Source of the DNA: Planctomycetota bacterium
GTDB taxonomy: Bacteria; Planctomycetota; UBA1135; GCA-002748355
Length of the DNA stretch: 64,000 nt
NCBI GenBank assembly: GCA_020638795.1
Contig: JACKHW010000006.1
Span: forward strand, 124,001-188,000
Reading direction: 5' to 3'
How positions within the stretch are numbered: position 1 is the first letter of the stretch; each line of letters begins with the position of its first letter. Below the pieces are notes generated by a model. The model had not been told where the DNA came from and searched no databases. It worked only from the letters and a program-made list of their open reading frames with translations. Both the position numbers and the translations under genes were made by a program. This document shows, in pieces, positions 50,858 to 60,193 of the stretch.

Positions 50858-52318
50858 TCAACCGCGGGCGCCGGGAACGTCGGCGAGCCCCTTCTCGCGC
50901 ATGAACGCTTCGATCTCGTCGGGGGTGCTGGGGCAACCGCGACTCAGGACCTCACAGCCGTCTTCCGTGACGAGCACGCAATCCTCGATGCGGCAACCCA
51001 TCCCTTCGTCCGTCAGATAAGCTCCCGGCTCGACCGTGATGTACATCCCGGGGCGAAGCTCGAACCCGTCCTTCGAGACATCGTGGACCGAAAGCCCGAG
51101 GTGGTGGCAGGGCCCGTGCAGGATGTGGATGCCCGGTTTGTAGCCTCGATCGACGAGGAGCTTGCTGCCGATCGCCGAGAGCTTCGCCAGCGATACGCCA
51201 GGACGAATCGCTTCGAGGATCGCCTTCTGAGCGTCGAACACGTCACTCACGAGCTTGCGCTGTGCCTCGGTGAACTTGCCGCTCACCGGAAAGGTCCGTG
51301 TCACGTCCGCCACGTAGCCGTGCACCGAAGGGGCAAAGTCCATGACGACGAGTTCGCCTACCTGCATCGTGCGATCGTTGCGCCAGTGGTGCAGGATGCA
51401 ACCGTTGGGACCCGAACCGACGATCGGCATGTAGCTGATGCCGACGGCGCCGTGTCGCTTGAACGTGTACTCGGCGATCGCACCGAGTTCGTACTCCTTC
51501 TGGCCGGGCCGGACCGCCTTCATCGCCTCGCCGATTCCTGCACACGCGAGTTCGGCCGCGTAGCGGAGGACCCTCAGCTCTTCGGGCTGCTTGATCGTTC
51601 GAAGGGCATCGAGCGCCGGACTCAAGTTGTCGATCGCGACCCCCTCGAACTCGCGGCGCAGCGCGTCGGCGAGATGGCTGTTGCGATCCCTGCGACCATC
51701 GAGCGGATCACGCTGCCACTGCGCTTGATAGCGTGTGAGGTTGTCACGGGACGCAGCACCGAGCTCCTCCGGTGCCTGGGGACACCAGATCGCCTTGCGG
51801 TCGCCACAGCGTTCGAGCGCCTCACCGAGCAGACGAATGAGGGTCTTGGACGATCCCGGCACGACCTCGGCGATGCCCGTCGCTTCCTGTCCCGCCTTGC
51901 CAGGTCGAAGGGTCGGACCGTCCCACTGCGCCTTCATCGGGTTGTAGGGTGGCACGACGAGGATTTCTTCGCCGGTCTTCGGAACGAGCACGAGCGCACA
52001 ATCGGGCTCCTCGACACCGGTCAGGTACCAGAACGAGTGCGACTGATGGAACCGCTCGTACGTCTCGATCGAAGCCGCACCACGAACGAGGATCACACCA
52101 CCGTCGACACTCGCCATGAGCGCTTGACGACGCCCGCGGAAGAACTCGTGATTGGGCGGATCGATGCGCGATCCGATCTGTCCCTCCGGTTGCAACGACG
52201 GCGACGTCAACGCCGTCGTCGCTGTCGTCGCGTCGCTGACCGATTGCGCTGTCGAATACGCGGCGAGCCCCCACGCCCCGAGCAGGGTCAGCAGAACGGT
52301 CGTCGTCTTCTTGCTCAT
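50858..52318 (-). CDS. Secreted Xaa-Pro-type aminopeptidase (M24B)
   Basis: 486 residues from the ATG at 52318. A signal peptide of about 24 residues ends STAQ, unlike cytoplasmic PepP. The N-terminal creatinase-like domain ('GGVILVRGAASIETYERFHQ', 'SHSFWYLTG') precedes the pita-bread domain: metal ligands Asp in MDFAPSVHGYVADVTRTFP, His in HGPCHHLGLSVHD, Glu in VEPGAYL and Glu in CRIEDCVLVTEDG. All five ligands appear present, so it should be an active di-metal peptidase removing residues before proline. The ATG overlaps the stop of the upstream membrane protein gene (ATGA), so the three genes up to 55694 form a coupled unit. Confidence 0.9.
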   Translation of the reverse strand: MSKKTTTVLLTLLGAWGLAAYSTAQSVSDATTATTALTSPSLQPEGQIGSRIDPPNHEFFRGRRQALMASVDGGVILVRGAASIETYERFHQSHSFWYLTGVEEPDCALVLVPKTGEEILVVPPYNPMKAQWDGPTLRPGKAGQEATGIAEVVPGSSKTLIRLLGEALERCGDRKAIWCPQAPEELGAASRDNLTRYQAQWQRDPLDGRRDRNSHLADALRREFEGVAIDNLSPALDALRTIKQPEELRVLRYAAELACAGIGEAMKAVRPGQKEYELGAIAEYTFKRHGAVGISYMPIVGSGPNGCILHHWRNDRTMQVGELVVMDFAPSVHGYVADVTRTFPVSGKFTEAQRKLVSDVFDAQKAILEAIRPGVSLAKLSAIGSKLLVDRGYKPGIHILHGPCHHLGLSVHDVSKDGFELRPGMYITVEPGAYLTDEGMGCRIEDCVLVTEDGCEVLSRGCPSTPDEIEAFMREKGLADVPGARG

Positions 52319-53238
52319 GCGGCCGACTCCAACATCAACGGGTCCTTCAAGTGCACGACCTCGATGTCGCGCCGGGTGTCGATCAACAACCTCGCGACAG
52401 CATAGGCCGCCAACAGCGCGAGTTGGTAGGTCGCGACCGCAAGGAGTCCCGCGATCGCGCCCGCCCAAAGGCGATCGCCCGCGAACTTGAGCACGAACGA
52501 ACATGCGGCAAGGCCACCGACACCGATCAGAGTGACGACGCCGAATCCGAGCAGACAACGAATCGGATGGAAGAAGAGGAATAAGGTCGCGGAGAACCAA
52601 GCCCGAATCGCGGATCGGCGCTCGTAGGCAACGAGGTGCGTCAATGCGAGACGGCGCAGCACCCAGAGCTTCCACACGCCGATGCCGAAGATCACTTCGC
52701 GCAGGACGTCGTAGCGGAAGAGCGCGCGCTCGTCTCCGCCGTGAACGAAGCGCTTCTCGAGGATCGGCAACGCGATGTCGATCCAGATCCAGTGCCAGAG
52801 GAGCACGGACACGACGAAGACGAGCCAAGTCCGCAACGACGCGAAGACGTAGCGCCCGCTCTGCGCGAAGAAGTCCGACACACGGATCGCACGTGGCCGG
52901 ACGCGTTCGCGTCGGTCGACGACACCACCGATCGTCGCCGCACCACCGGCAAGGAAGATCCACAGACCGAGTGCAATGAGCCCCCACGCGTCGATCGACG
53001 GCCGCACTCCATCGTGTAGACGTTCGACCTCGTCGAGCAGCATCGCACCGAACTCACCGCGCGCCCCCGGTAGTCGATCGAGCGCATCACGCAAGTCACC
53101 GTACACCGGTAACACGAACGCAGCTCCGAGGACCGCGAAGAGCAACGTCAAGCAGAACCAAATACGCCAAGCCTGGAACACGCGAGCAATCGCGATGAAT
53201 CCCGAGGCCAAGACAGGTCGATCCGTCACGGGAATCAT
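52315..53238 (-). CDS. Hypothetical multi-pass membrane protein
   Basis: 307 residues from the ATG at 53238. About five or six membrane helices ('AWRIWFCLTLLFAVLGAAFV', 'AWGLIALGLWIFLAGGAATI', 'TWLVFVVSVLLWHWIWIDIA', 'CLLGFGVVTLIGVGGLAACS', 'AGLLAVATYQLALLAAYAVA'). No transport or enzyme motif recognised. Its start overlaps the stop of the M1 peptidase gene and its stop overlaps the aminopeptidase start, so it is coupled to two secreted peptidases and may help with their export or in peptide uptake (inference only). Confidence 0.75.
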   Translation of the reverse strand: MIPVTDRPVLASGFIAIARVFQAWRIWFCLTLLFAVLGAAFVLPVYGDLRDALDRLPGARGEFGAMLLDEVERLHDGVRPSIDAWGLIALGLWIFLAGGAATIGGVVDRRERVRPRAIRVSDFFAQSGRYVFASLRTWLVFVVSVLLWHWIWIDIALPILEKRFVHGGDERALFRYDVLREVIFGIGVWKLWVLRRLALTHLVAYERRSAIRAWFSATLFLFFHPIRCLLGFGVVTLIGVGGLAACSFVLKFAGDRLWAGAIAGLLAVATYQLALLAAYAVARLLIDTRRDIEVVHLKDPLMLESAA

Positions 53239-55694
53239 CCGATCGCTCCGAAGTAGCCGAGAACGGACTCGAACCACAGCCAGAGACGCAAAGTGCGTCG
53301 CTTCGCCGGTTTCGCATCCACCGCTCGGGTCCAACCGTTGTTGAGTAGATTCGCGTCGAGCACGAGCTTGCCGACCGGCGCTTCGCCGACTTCGAACGCC
53401 GTGTTCGGTGGGTCGACGTCGACTCGATCGAGGTCGCCGCCGCGCTGCGCGAGGACGTCTTGATCGAACGTCCACGACTTCCATGGAGCACGGCGCTCGC
53501 GTTGTTGTGCGAGTGTCCAAATATCCTCGATCGTCGAACCATCCGCGAACGTGAAGCGCACGCTCACCGGCGCGCGCAGCTCACCGAAGTTGCGCACGAA
53601 CACGCGAGCTCGCTTGCGCGTGTCGCTTCGTTCGGCATCGTCGAAACGCCCGGTTCGCGCCGGCTCGTCACCTTGATCGACACGTTCGATGCCATAGTCG
53701 AGGAGCTTGGCTGTCGTGAGTGCTTCGCGTGCGAAGTCGCCGATCTCATCGCCACCGAACTCACGCACCGTAGCGACGAAGTCGTCGCCCGTCGGATGCG
53801 CGAACCGCGCTCGCTCGTGGAACCTTCGCATGCATGGCCACCACTTCTCGGGTCCCATCATCCGTTCGAGCGTTGCGAGAATCGTCGCGGGCCGCGGGTA
53901 CGAGTTGGTTCGATAGCTCTGGCGATCGAGGAACTTCCAAGCAGCCGTGCGAACGACGTCCTTGGTCGGCGCGTCGAGGTATCCGAGACGATCGTTCCAG
54001 AGATTGCGGAACGAGCGCTCCTCGTAGCTGAGGAACGGGAGTTCGCGCGCCGCCTGCAAGATCGGCGTCTTGCCGAACAGCGTCCCATCGAACTTCGCTT
54101 TGTCGAAGAGCTCGTGCACCTTCTTGCCGTCCATTCCCGCGGCCGAGAGTCCCGAAACCAGCCAATCTTCGATCGGCAAGCGATCGAGCGTGGCGACGGA
54201 GTTCCAGCCCTTCGGTCCTCGTGCGGCGAAGCGTCCTGGCGCGACGCCACCGTAGACGAATGGACCGAACGTCGTCGTGAGGATCGGATCGCCGACTTCC
54301 GAACCCGGGCTCGCGACTCGCAGCGGCGTTGCATAGGCAAGGTCTTGCGTCCGACCCTCGCTGTACGAGTTGACGCCTTCGTCGAGCCATGGCTCTTCGG
54401 GCTCGTTGTTGGCAGACAGCCCGTACCAAAACTGGTGTCCGAACTCGTGGACCGTCACACCCTCGGGTTGCAAACGCTGCGAGTGCAACAGATAGCGCGT
54501 GCCACACGTGATCAGTGTCGGGTATTCCATGCCGCCCCCGAGACGCTCCCAGCCCTTGTCGGTGCACGGATCGACGACGGTCAGCGTCTCGTAAGGGTAC
54601 GCACCGAACCGCGTGCCGAAGAAGCGCAAGGACTCTTCGATCGCACGTCGATGCCTTCCGACCTGTTCTGGCGAATCGTGCTCGGGGTGTAGCAGCATGC
54701 GCACGTGCACGCGACCGAGACGGAGCGCGTCGTCATCCAGCGAGAGCTCTTTCTTGAGAATCCCCGCGACCGGGTCCGCAGGTCGTGTGTCCCCGGCGAA
54801 CTCCCACTCGTGCACGCGGTAGTCCGGATCGGTGACCCAAGCGAAGTCGTGGACGTCCTCCTGAATGAACCGTCGAATCTCGCGATTACCCTCGATCGTC
54901 GACTCGCCGACTTGCTTGCCGGTCGCTCCGAGTGGCCATCCCTTCGGAGTGTCGATGGTGACGTCGTAGGTTCCGAAGTCCGCGAAGAACTCCGTGTGCG
55001 CGTGGAACTGATGGCAGTACCACTCCGCCGGCGCATCCGGCGCCACATTGCCGGACGGCTCTTGCAGAACACCGAGCTTGGGAAACCACTGCGCGATCAT
55101 GAAGAAGTTGCCCGGCCCCCAACCAGTCCGTCGATACGCCTTGGGCAAGTCCACGACGAACTCGGTCTCGATCACGAGTTCCGTGCCAGGCGCGAAGGCC
55201 TTCGGCAACGAAACCATGGCAACCGTGCGATCGTCGGCGTTGTCGTCGTCTGGCTGGATGTATCGAACACCTGGCATGAGATCGACCACCGGCGATTCCG
55301 GGGGAGTCGCCTTAAGCTCGAGAAATCGAATCGAACCGAATTCCGCTTCGCCTTCGTAGCGCTTGCGTGCCTTGTCCGACTCTTCGCGAAGGTGCGTCGA
55401 ACGCACGTTGCGAAATGCATTGAGGTACAGGTGGAAGCGCAACTCGTTCGTCGCACGGGACGTGCGATTGCGATACACGATGCGTTGCGAACCACGGAGT
55501 CGCTTGGCGTCGGGTTCGAGATGAACCTTCATCGTGTAGGAAACGCGCCGCTCGCTTTGCACAGGCAACGCAGACCGACCCGGATCGAAGGATTGCGCTC
55601 TTATCCCGGTGCGGCAGTCCCCACCGAGTGCAACGAAACCGAGAAGCGACACCACGGCCACGACGGGCGCGGAAGACGGCAGGCGATAAGGCAT
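53235..55694 (-). CDS. Secreted M1-family (gluzincin) metallopeptidase
   Basis: 819 residues from the ATG at 55694 (a GTG one codon upstream is possible). The N-terminus has a hydrophobic segment (about 10-25) and a 'GIRAQ' end, a signal peptide. An N-terminal beta domain ('SYTMKVHLEPDAKRLRGSQR') precedes the catalytic domain: GGGMEYPTLI corresponds to the GAMEN-type substrate loop, and the zinc site is HEFGH with the third ligand Glu 19 residues after the second His (WLDEG). The C-terminal region ends in two hydrophobic residues stretches ('LRLWLWFESVLGYFGAIG'), which may anchor it. Aminopeptidase activity is the family norm. First gene of a coupled peptidase unit. Confidence 0.9.
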   Translation of the reverse strand: MPYRLPSSAPVVAVVSLLGFVALGGDCRTGIRAQSFDPGRSALPVQSERRVSYTMKVHLEPDAKRLRGSQRIVYRNRTSRATNELRFHLYLNAFRNVRSTHLREESDKARKRYEGEAEFGSIRFLELKATPPESPVVDLMPGVRYIQPDDDNADDRTVAMVSLPKAFAPGTELVIETEFVVDLPKAYRRTGWGPGNFFMIAQWFPKLGVLQEPSGNVAPDAPAEWYCHQFHAHTEFFADFGTYDVTIDTPKGWPLGATGKQVGESTIEGNREIRRFIQEDVHDFAWVTDPDYRVHEWEFAGDTRPADPVAGILKKELSLDDDALRLGRVHVRMLLHPEHDSPEQVGRHRRAIEESLRFFGTRFGAYPYETLTVVDPCTDKGWERLGGGMEYPTLITCGTRYLLHSQRLQPEGVTVHEFGHQFWYGLSANNEPEEPWLDEGVNSYSEGRTQDLAYATPLRVASPGSEVGDPILTTTFGPFVYGGVAPGRFAARGPKGWNSVATLDRLPIEDWLVSGLSAAGMDGKKVHELFDKAKFDGTLFGKTPILQAARELPFLSYEERSFRNLWNDRLGYLDAPTKDVVRTAAWKFLDRQSYRTNSYPRPATILATLERMMGPEKWWPCMRRFHERARFAHPTGDDFVATVREFGGDEIGDFAREALTTAKLLDYGIERVDQGDEPARTGRFDDAERSDTRKRARVFVRNFGELRAPVSVRFTFADGSTIEDIWTLAQQRERRAPWKSWTFDQDVLAQRGGDLDRVDVDPPNTAFEVGEAPVGKLVLDANLLNNGWTRAVDAKPAKRRTLRLWLWFESVLGYFGAIG

Positions 55695-55851
55695 CACGCG
55701 ATCAGCCTACCAGGCGAACGGCGGACACAGAGGGACTGGCGAAATGCGAGCGACGCACGGCCGCACGAGTGAATGCGGCGACTCGCTCGATAGCCATCGT
55801 ACGTCGCCACTGCCATCGCGCTTTCGCGACGCCGAGCTACGCTCGTCCGGC

Positions 55852-56925
55852 ATGACGACACCGGTGAACGACAAAGCACACGAAGCTGCGGCCATTCGTG
55901 ACGCACTCGACACGGGTGAGATTCGCGACGTACTCGCGATCAGGGCGTCACGTCTCGGCGACTTGCTGATGACTACACCGACACTCGAAGCGTTTCGACA
56001 GCGCTTCGACAAATCACGCATCACGCTACTCACCAATCCCTACAGCGCAGGGATCGTTCAAGGGAGTTCGTCGGTCGACGCGACGATCGTCTTCGAAGGG
56101 CGTGAGCGCGACCTCGTCGGACATCGAGGCAGGAAGCTCGCGGCCGGCCTGCGCGGCAAGTATCAGTTGTTGCTCGCATTACGGCCGCGTCGCGAACTCG
56201 AGTCTTTCGCCCGTCGTGCGGACATCGGTCATGTGTTTCCGGGCGGCGCCCAGTCCGAGCGACGTGACCGTCACGTCGTCACACAGTGTTACGAACGCAT
56301 CGCGCCACTCGGTCTACCGGCTTCGGGACCGGGTCCGCTCCGTGTGACGATGTCCACTCGAGAGCTCGACGATGTGCGGTCCGAACTCGGCCTTTGGCGG
56401 CCCTTCGTCCAGATCCATCCCGGCTGTGACGAAACCATGCGCATCTGGCTACGCCGCGGAGTTCGTCGGCGCGTGTGGCCGGCGGAACGATGGATCGAAC
56501 TCATCGACACGATCCACACGCGATCGACTCTCGAGGTCGTCCTGACGTCCGGAAGTGCCGTCGAACACCGAATCAATCAGCACATTGCCGGCAGGACACT
56601 GCGTCGACCGAAACTCGCCCACCGACTTCCCCTTCGGAAGCTCATGTCGTTGTCGAGCCTCGCGCGCGCGTGCATCACGATCGATACCGGGCCAATGCAC
56701 CTCGCGACGGCGGTCGGCACGCAACTCGTCGGCCTCTACGGACCGAGCCCGGTCGAGTACACGGGGCCGTGGGCACCGAACGGGCAGGCAGAAGTCCTGC
56801 GCGCCGACCTCCCGTGCATGCCGTGTCAGGGCAAGAACGTCCACTGTCCACGCAACGTGTGCATGGAAGAAATCCGAGTCCACGACGTCGTCGCGTGTCT
56901 CGAACGATGCGCAATCGTCAGCTGA
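55852..56925 (+). CDS. Glycosyltransferase family 9 (heptosyltransferase-like)
   Basis: 357 residues from the ATG at 55852. The opening 'VLAIRASRLGDLLMTTPTLE' and the late 'ACITIDTGPMHLATAVGTQL' with 'LYGPSPVEYTGPW' are the signatures of ADP-heptose:LPS heptosyltransferases, GT-B fold. The C-terminus has four Cys (CMPCQ, CPRNVC), often seen in these proteins. It would add a sugar to a surface polysaccharide or LPS core at the cytoplasmic face. No other LPS genes are adjacent, but a Wza-like export gene lies 0.8 kb on. Confidence 0.9.
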   Translation: MTTPVNDKAHEAAAIRDALDTGEIRDVLAIRASRLGDLLMTTPTLEAFRQRFDKSRITLLTNPYSAGIVQGSSSVDATIVFEGRERDLVGHRGRKLAAGLRGKYQLLLALRPRRELESFARRADIGHVFPGGAQSERRDRHVVTQCYERIAPLGLPASGPGPLRVTMSTRELDDVRSELGLWRPFVQIHPGCDETMRIWLRRGVRRRVWPAERWIELIDTIHTRSTLEVVLTSGSAVEHRINQHIAGRTLRRPKLAHRLPLRKLMSLSSLARACITIDTGPMHLATAVGTQLVGLYGPSPVEYTGPWAPNGQAEVLRADLPCMPCQGKNVHCPRNVCMEEIRVHDVVACLERCAIVS

Positions 56926-56930
56926 CTCAC

Positions 56931-57383
56931 TCAGAGCCGCATCGACTTCTCGGCGGTCACGGCCTGCTCGTGGCGCATGGCCGAAGAACGACGGCGCTTG
57001 TCAGCACCGACTTCGTAGCTCTTGAGCTTGTTGTAGAGCGTCTTGGTGTCGATGCCGAGGATGCGTGCCGCGCGGGACTTGTTTCCGCCCGTGCTCGCGA
57101 GAACCCGGAATATGTGCCGCTTCTCGAGGTCGGCGAGCGACAGCGTCAGCAGGTTGTCCGGATCGGGCTCACCGAGACACTCGAGTAGCTTCGGGCCCAC
57201 GTGCCGACCGTCGATCAGGACGTACTGCGCCTGGCCACCTTCGAGTTTTCCGCGTAGTTCCTCGAGGCTGTTCACCGCCTGCGATGGGACTCGCGACCTC
57301 CCGAGGTCATCGACGAGCTTCTGCAGAGACGCTTGCCCCTGCTCCTCGCCCGAGAAGAGATAGAGTGTGTTTCCGGGTGCCAT
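56931..57383 (-). CDS. Fis-type HTH regulator lacking an AAA+ domain
   Basis: 150 residues from the ATG at 57383. Residues of about 10-75 look like a receiver-like or regulatory fold ('QYVLIDGRHVGPKLLECLGE') but lack the usual phospho-acceptor context. Residues of about 82-125 are a Fis/NtrC-type helix-turn-helix ('LADLEKRHIFRVLASTGGNK' then SRAARILGIDTKTLYNKL). In NtrC regulators this follows a sigma54-activating ATPase domain, which is absent here. It probably binds DNA without activating sigma54. Convergent with the glycosyltransferase (5 nt apart) and upstream of nothing on its strand; its target may be the Wza-like gene nearby. Confidence 0.82.
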   Translation of the reverse strand: MAPGNTLYLFSGEEQGQASLQKLVDDLGRSRVPSQAVNSLEELRGKLEGGQAQYVLIDGRHVGPKLLECLGEPDPDNLLTLSLADLEKRHIFRVLASTGGNKSRAARILGIDTKTLYNKLKSYEVGADKRRRSSAMRHEQAVTAEKSMRL

Positions 57384-57680
57384 GAGATGGTCCTTTGGCT
57401 AATGGGTTCCTCAACCGAGGCTTCCCGGGGCATCCCTGGCCGGGGGCGGACGGGCGGAAAGGCGACTCCACGGTATGAGACCCGTTCTTTTACGGTGCAG
57501 ATCGTCACGTGTGGGAAATCGTGCCGAAAAAAGTTGACACCGATAGCCCCATCGATCGCCCGCTGATTGCCCTACCGTGCGATTCGCGGAGTCGCGTTCT
57601 CACGTGCGAGAATCGAAGGAAAGACTCGAACTCACGTCGCGGACGAGACTTGCACGCGGCTGCGCCCGCCGCGCTCACTC
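57384..57680. other. Gap upstream of the Fis-type regulator
   Basis: 297 nt between the regulator and the 3' end of the Wza-like gene, both on the minus strand. It should hold the regulator's promoter. I see no gene, RNA or repeat, and no good sigma54 or sigma70 pair in the right direction. Confidence 0.55.
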
Positions 57681-58397
57681 TCAGTTCGTCGGGATCGCGG
57701 CACCAGAAATCTGGATCGGCAACATCCGCGTGATGTAGAGCGTGATGAAGTCGTTGACGTCCGCGATCATCGACGTCTGGCAGTAGACGACGTCCCCGGG
57801 GAGGACCATGAAGTCCGGGGTTCCGTTCAGCAGGACACCGCTCATGTTGACGCGGTGGGTGCGGACCTGATCGGCGTTCCCGTAGTAACGCAGCACACGC
57901 ACGTCCTTCCACTTGGCCCGAATGTCGAGCCCACCTGCCGATGCGATCGCCTGTGCGAGCGTCATTCCCGGTGCGTAGAGCATCGGACCCGGCCTGCGGA
58001 CTTCGCCGGTGACGTAGAGCGTGTTCGCCGACGCTTCGGCGAGGGACACGCTGACCTCGGCGTCCTGCAGGACCTTGCCGTAGGCGGCCTGCACCTCGCG
58101 GCGGAATCCGCCGATCGACTTCCCCGTCGCTCGAAGCGCATCCGGAATGCGCCGCAGGTTGACCGTCCCTTGTGGCGAGACGATGGCTTCCTGCTGCAGA
58201 TCTTCCGACGGATACACGTCGACGAGGATCTTGTCTCCGGGGCGCAGGACGTAGTCGCGATCCATGAACGCGGACCACTCGCGCACCATCGCTTCGGCAT
58301 CGAACGGCGGTGCGCTCGAGCAGGCCGCGAGCCAAAGCAGACCGCACAGCGCGGCGAGGAGCGGAGAACGGGAAAGCGCCTTCGAGGCCTTGACCAT
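57681..58397 (-). CDS. Polysaccharide biosynthesis/export lipoprotein (Wza-like)
   Basis: 238 residues from the ATG at 58397. Lipoprotein signal with Cys26 (LWLAAC). A Poly_export domain follows ('YVLRPGDKILVDVYPSEDLQ', 'VSPQGTVNLRRI'), then SLBB-like beta-grasp domains ('NTLYVTGEVRRPGPMLYAPG', 'MTLAQAIASAGGLDIRAKWK'). Smaller than full-length Wza (about 380), so it may have one or two SLBB units and lack the C-terminal barrel helix. It would form part of an outer-membrane polysaccharide pore. No polymerase or kinase genes are next to it in this window. Confidence 0.88.
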   Translation of the reverse strand: MVKASKALSRSPLLAALCGLLWLAACSSAPPFDAEAMVREWSAFMDRDYVLRPGDKILVDVYPSEDLQQEAIVSPQGTVNLRRIPDALRATGKSIGGFRREVQAAYGKVLQDAEVSVSLAEASANTLYVTGEVRRPGPMLYAPGMTLAQAIASAGGLDIRAKWKDVRVLRYYGNADQVRTHRVNMSGVLLNGTPDFMVLPGDVVYCQTSMIADVNDFITLYITRMLPIQISGAAIPTN

Positions 58398-58540
58398 GGG
58401 GATTCCTGACCGGGGAACACGCGTGGTCGAAGCACCACGCATCCCTTCCTGTCGGCGCTACCAGCCGTGCAGACTTAGCGGCGTCGCAAAAAACCTCGGC
58501 GTGAAGGGACCTGCGAGCGAGAAGCTCGCTGCCCGCGAGG

Positions 58541-60193
58541 TCAGCGCAACACGATGCGCGCTTCGTCCGGCGCCGTGACGGGGATCCGGTTCCCTGCTTC
58601 GTCTCGAGGGGCGAGGGCTTCGACCAGGAGATCGCGCAAGAGCACGGGATGGCGCGTGCGCTCCGTCCCGAGCGTGAACGCGTGTGCGCCGTCGCCGCCT
58701 CCCGCCAGGAAGCTGTTGGTCGCGACGCGGTAGCGCGCGTTCTCGTCGAGCTCGACGTTGCCAGGCACGAGCCAGATCTTTCCGACCCGGGGATTCGTGT
58801 CCGGCTCGAGGATCTCGTATCCGATGCCGGACACTTCGAACGGCCTCTGCGCCGTCCGGAGACCCTCGACGAGGGCAGCACGAACCTGTCCACCCAGGAG
58901 GTCCATCGAGACGACGTCATTCGTGAACGGCAGGAGTTCATAGACGTCTCGTTTCGTGACGACGCCGGCCGGCAGGCTGGCACGAATACCGCCACGGTTC
59001 ATGACACCGATGCGTGCCGCACCCGCTTCGCGAATCAGATCGGACAACAGGTTGCCTGCTGTCGTCGAGACGGTAACCCCGCGTGCCCCCTCGAGCGGCC
59101 TCGTGAGTACGCCGACGGGTGCATCCCATTCTGTAGCGATGTCGCGTGTGTGCTCATGGATCCACTGAGCGAGCCTTTGTTGCTCGTCCGCTCGTCGCGC
59201 GACCGCTTCCGGGGGCTCGACGACGAGCGCACGGTTGACGGCACGAACGACTTCGACGGTCTTGTTCGCGGCGTCGACACGGAGTTCGACGAGGTAGTAC
59301 TCACTCGCCTTGCCTCCGGTCTGCACGATCGTCGTGTCCCCCACGTGCACGGGCTCTTTCAAGCTCGTGTGACTGTGCCCTCCGAGGATCAGGCGCACCT
59401 CGGGGAATCGAGCGGCGATCTCGCGATCCTTCTCGAATCCACAATGCGTCAACAGGACGACGGCGTCGCTCTCGCGCGCCACACGGGGAAGCTCTCGCGT
59501 CAGGCACGTGAGTTCGTCCTCGAACTCGAACCCGCCGAACGGTCCGGTCGATTGCACGCGCGTGTCCTTCGTCACGAGCCCGACCAGAGCGATCCGCACG
59601 CCGTGCACGGTCCGAACCACGTGGGATCGCAACCACGGCGGACGAATCCCGTCTCGACGCACGACATTCGCGGCGAGGACCGGATGCCTCGCGCGCGCGA
59701 CGAGCGCTTGCACGTTGTCCGAGCCGAAGTCGAACTCGTGGTTGCCGAGGGTCGCGAAGTCGAGACCGAGTTCGCGCTGCAGATCGACGACGAGACGACC
59801 CTTGGACGTATTGCCTTCGGGCGTTCCCTGGAACCAATCCCCACCATCGGTCATCCAGAACGTCGCGCCACGCTCCGCCGCGCGCTGCCGCTGTTCGCGC
59901 ACCTCGCGTGCGAGTGCCAGGACACCGCCGCGTGGGCGTGGCCCGCGCAACGGACGGAACTGCCCGTGAAAGTCGTTGATGTGCAGGATCACGAGATTCG
60001 ACGGACGTTCTGCCGCGCTCTCGGCTGTGTCCTGCTGCGGTGCCGCTAAGGTGGCGACGACCGGAAGCGGAGGTACGAGCGTGAGACGAGGGGGCGACGA
60101 TGCCGCGCAGGCGGCGCCTGAAGCGGTTGGTGCAACGAGGAGCGACGTGCACAGGAGCACGGCGAGCCGGAAGACGCGTACGACGGGCAGCAT
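58541..60193 (-). CDS. Secreted 5'-nucleotidase/2',3'-cyclic phosphodiesterase (UshA-like)
   Basis: 550 residues from the ATG at 60193. A signal peptide of about 28 residues ends TASGAACA. The metallophosphoesterase domain has 'LHINDFHGQFRPL', GDWFQGTPE, 'TLGNHEFDFG' (Asn-His) and GGHSHTSL, all metal-binding motifs. The C-terminal 5'-nucleotidase domain has 'NRGGIRASLPAGVVTKRDVY' and 'LPFTNDVVSMDLLGGQVRAA'. It would scavenge phosphate or nucleosides from periplasmic nucleotides. Its ATG and that of the divergent M14 gene share the palindrome CATG (60191-60194), so the two starts overlap. Confidence 0.92.
   Translation of the reverse strand: MLPVVRVFRLAVLLCTSLLVAPTASGAACAASSPPRLTLVPPLPVVATLAAPQQDTAESAAERPSNLVILHINDFHGQFRPLRGPRPRGGVLALAREVREQRQRAAERGATFWMTDGGDWFQGTPEGNTSKGRLVVDLQRELGLDFATLGNHEFDFGSDNVQALVARARHPVLAANVVRRDGIRPPWLRSHVVRTVHGVRIALVGLVTKDTRVQSTGPFGGFEFEDELTCLTRELPRVARESDAVVLLTHCGFEKDREIAARFPEVRLILGGHSHTSLKEPVHVGDTTIVQTGGKASEYYLVELRVDAANKTVEVVRAVNRALVVEPPEAVARRADEQQRLAQWIHEHTRDIATEWDAPVGVLTRPLEGARGVTVSTTAGNLLSDLIREAGAARIGVMNRGGIRASLPAGVVTKRDVYELLPFTNDVVSMDLLGGQVRAALVEGLRTAQRPFEVSGIGYEILEPDTNPRVGKIWLVPGNVELDENARYRVATNSFLAGGGDGAHAFTLGTERTRHPVLLRDLLVEALAPRDEAGNRIPVTAPDEARIVLR

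Noticed and set aside
57535..57540. A TTGACA box resembling a -35 element on the plus strand
   Set aside because: The matching -10 position is GC-rich (CGCCCG) and it points into the 3' end of a minus-strand gene.
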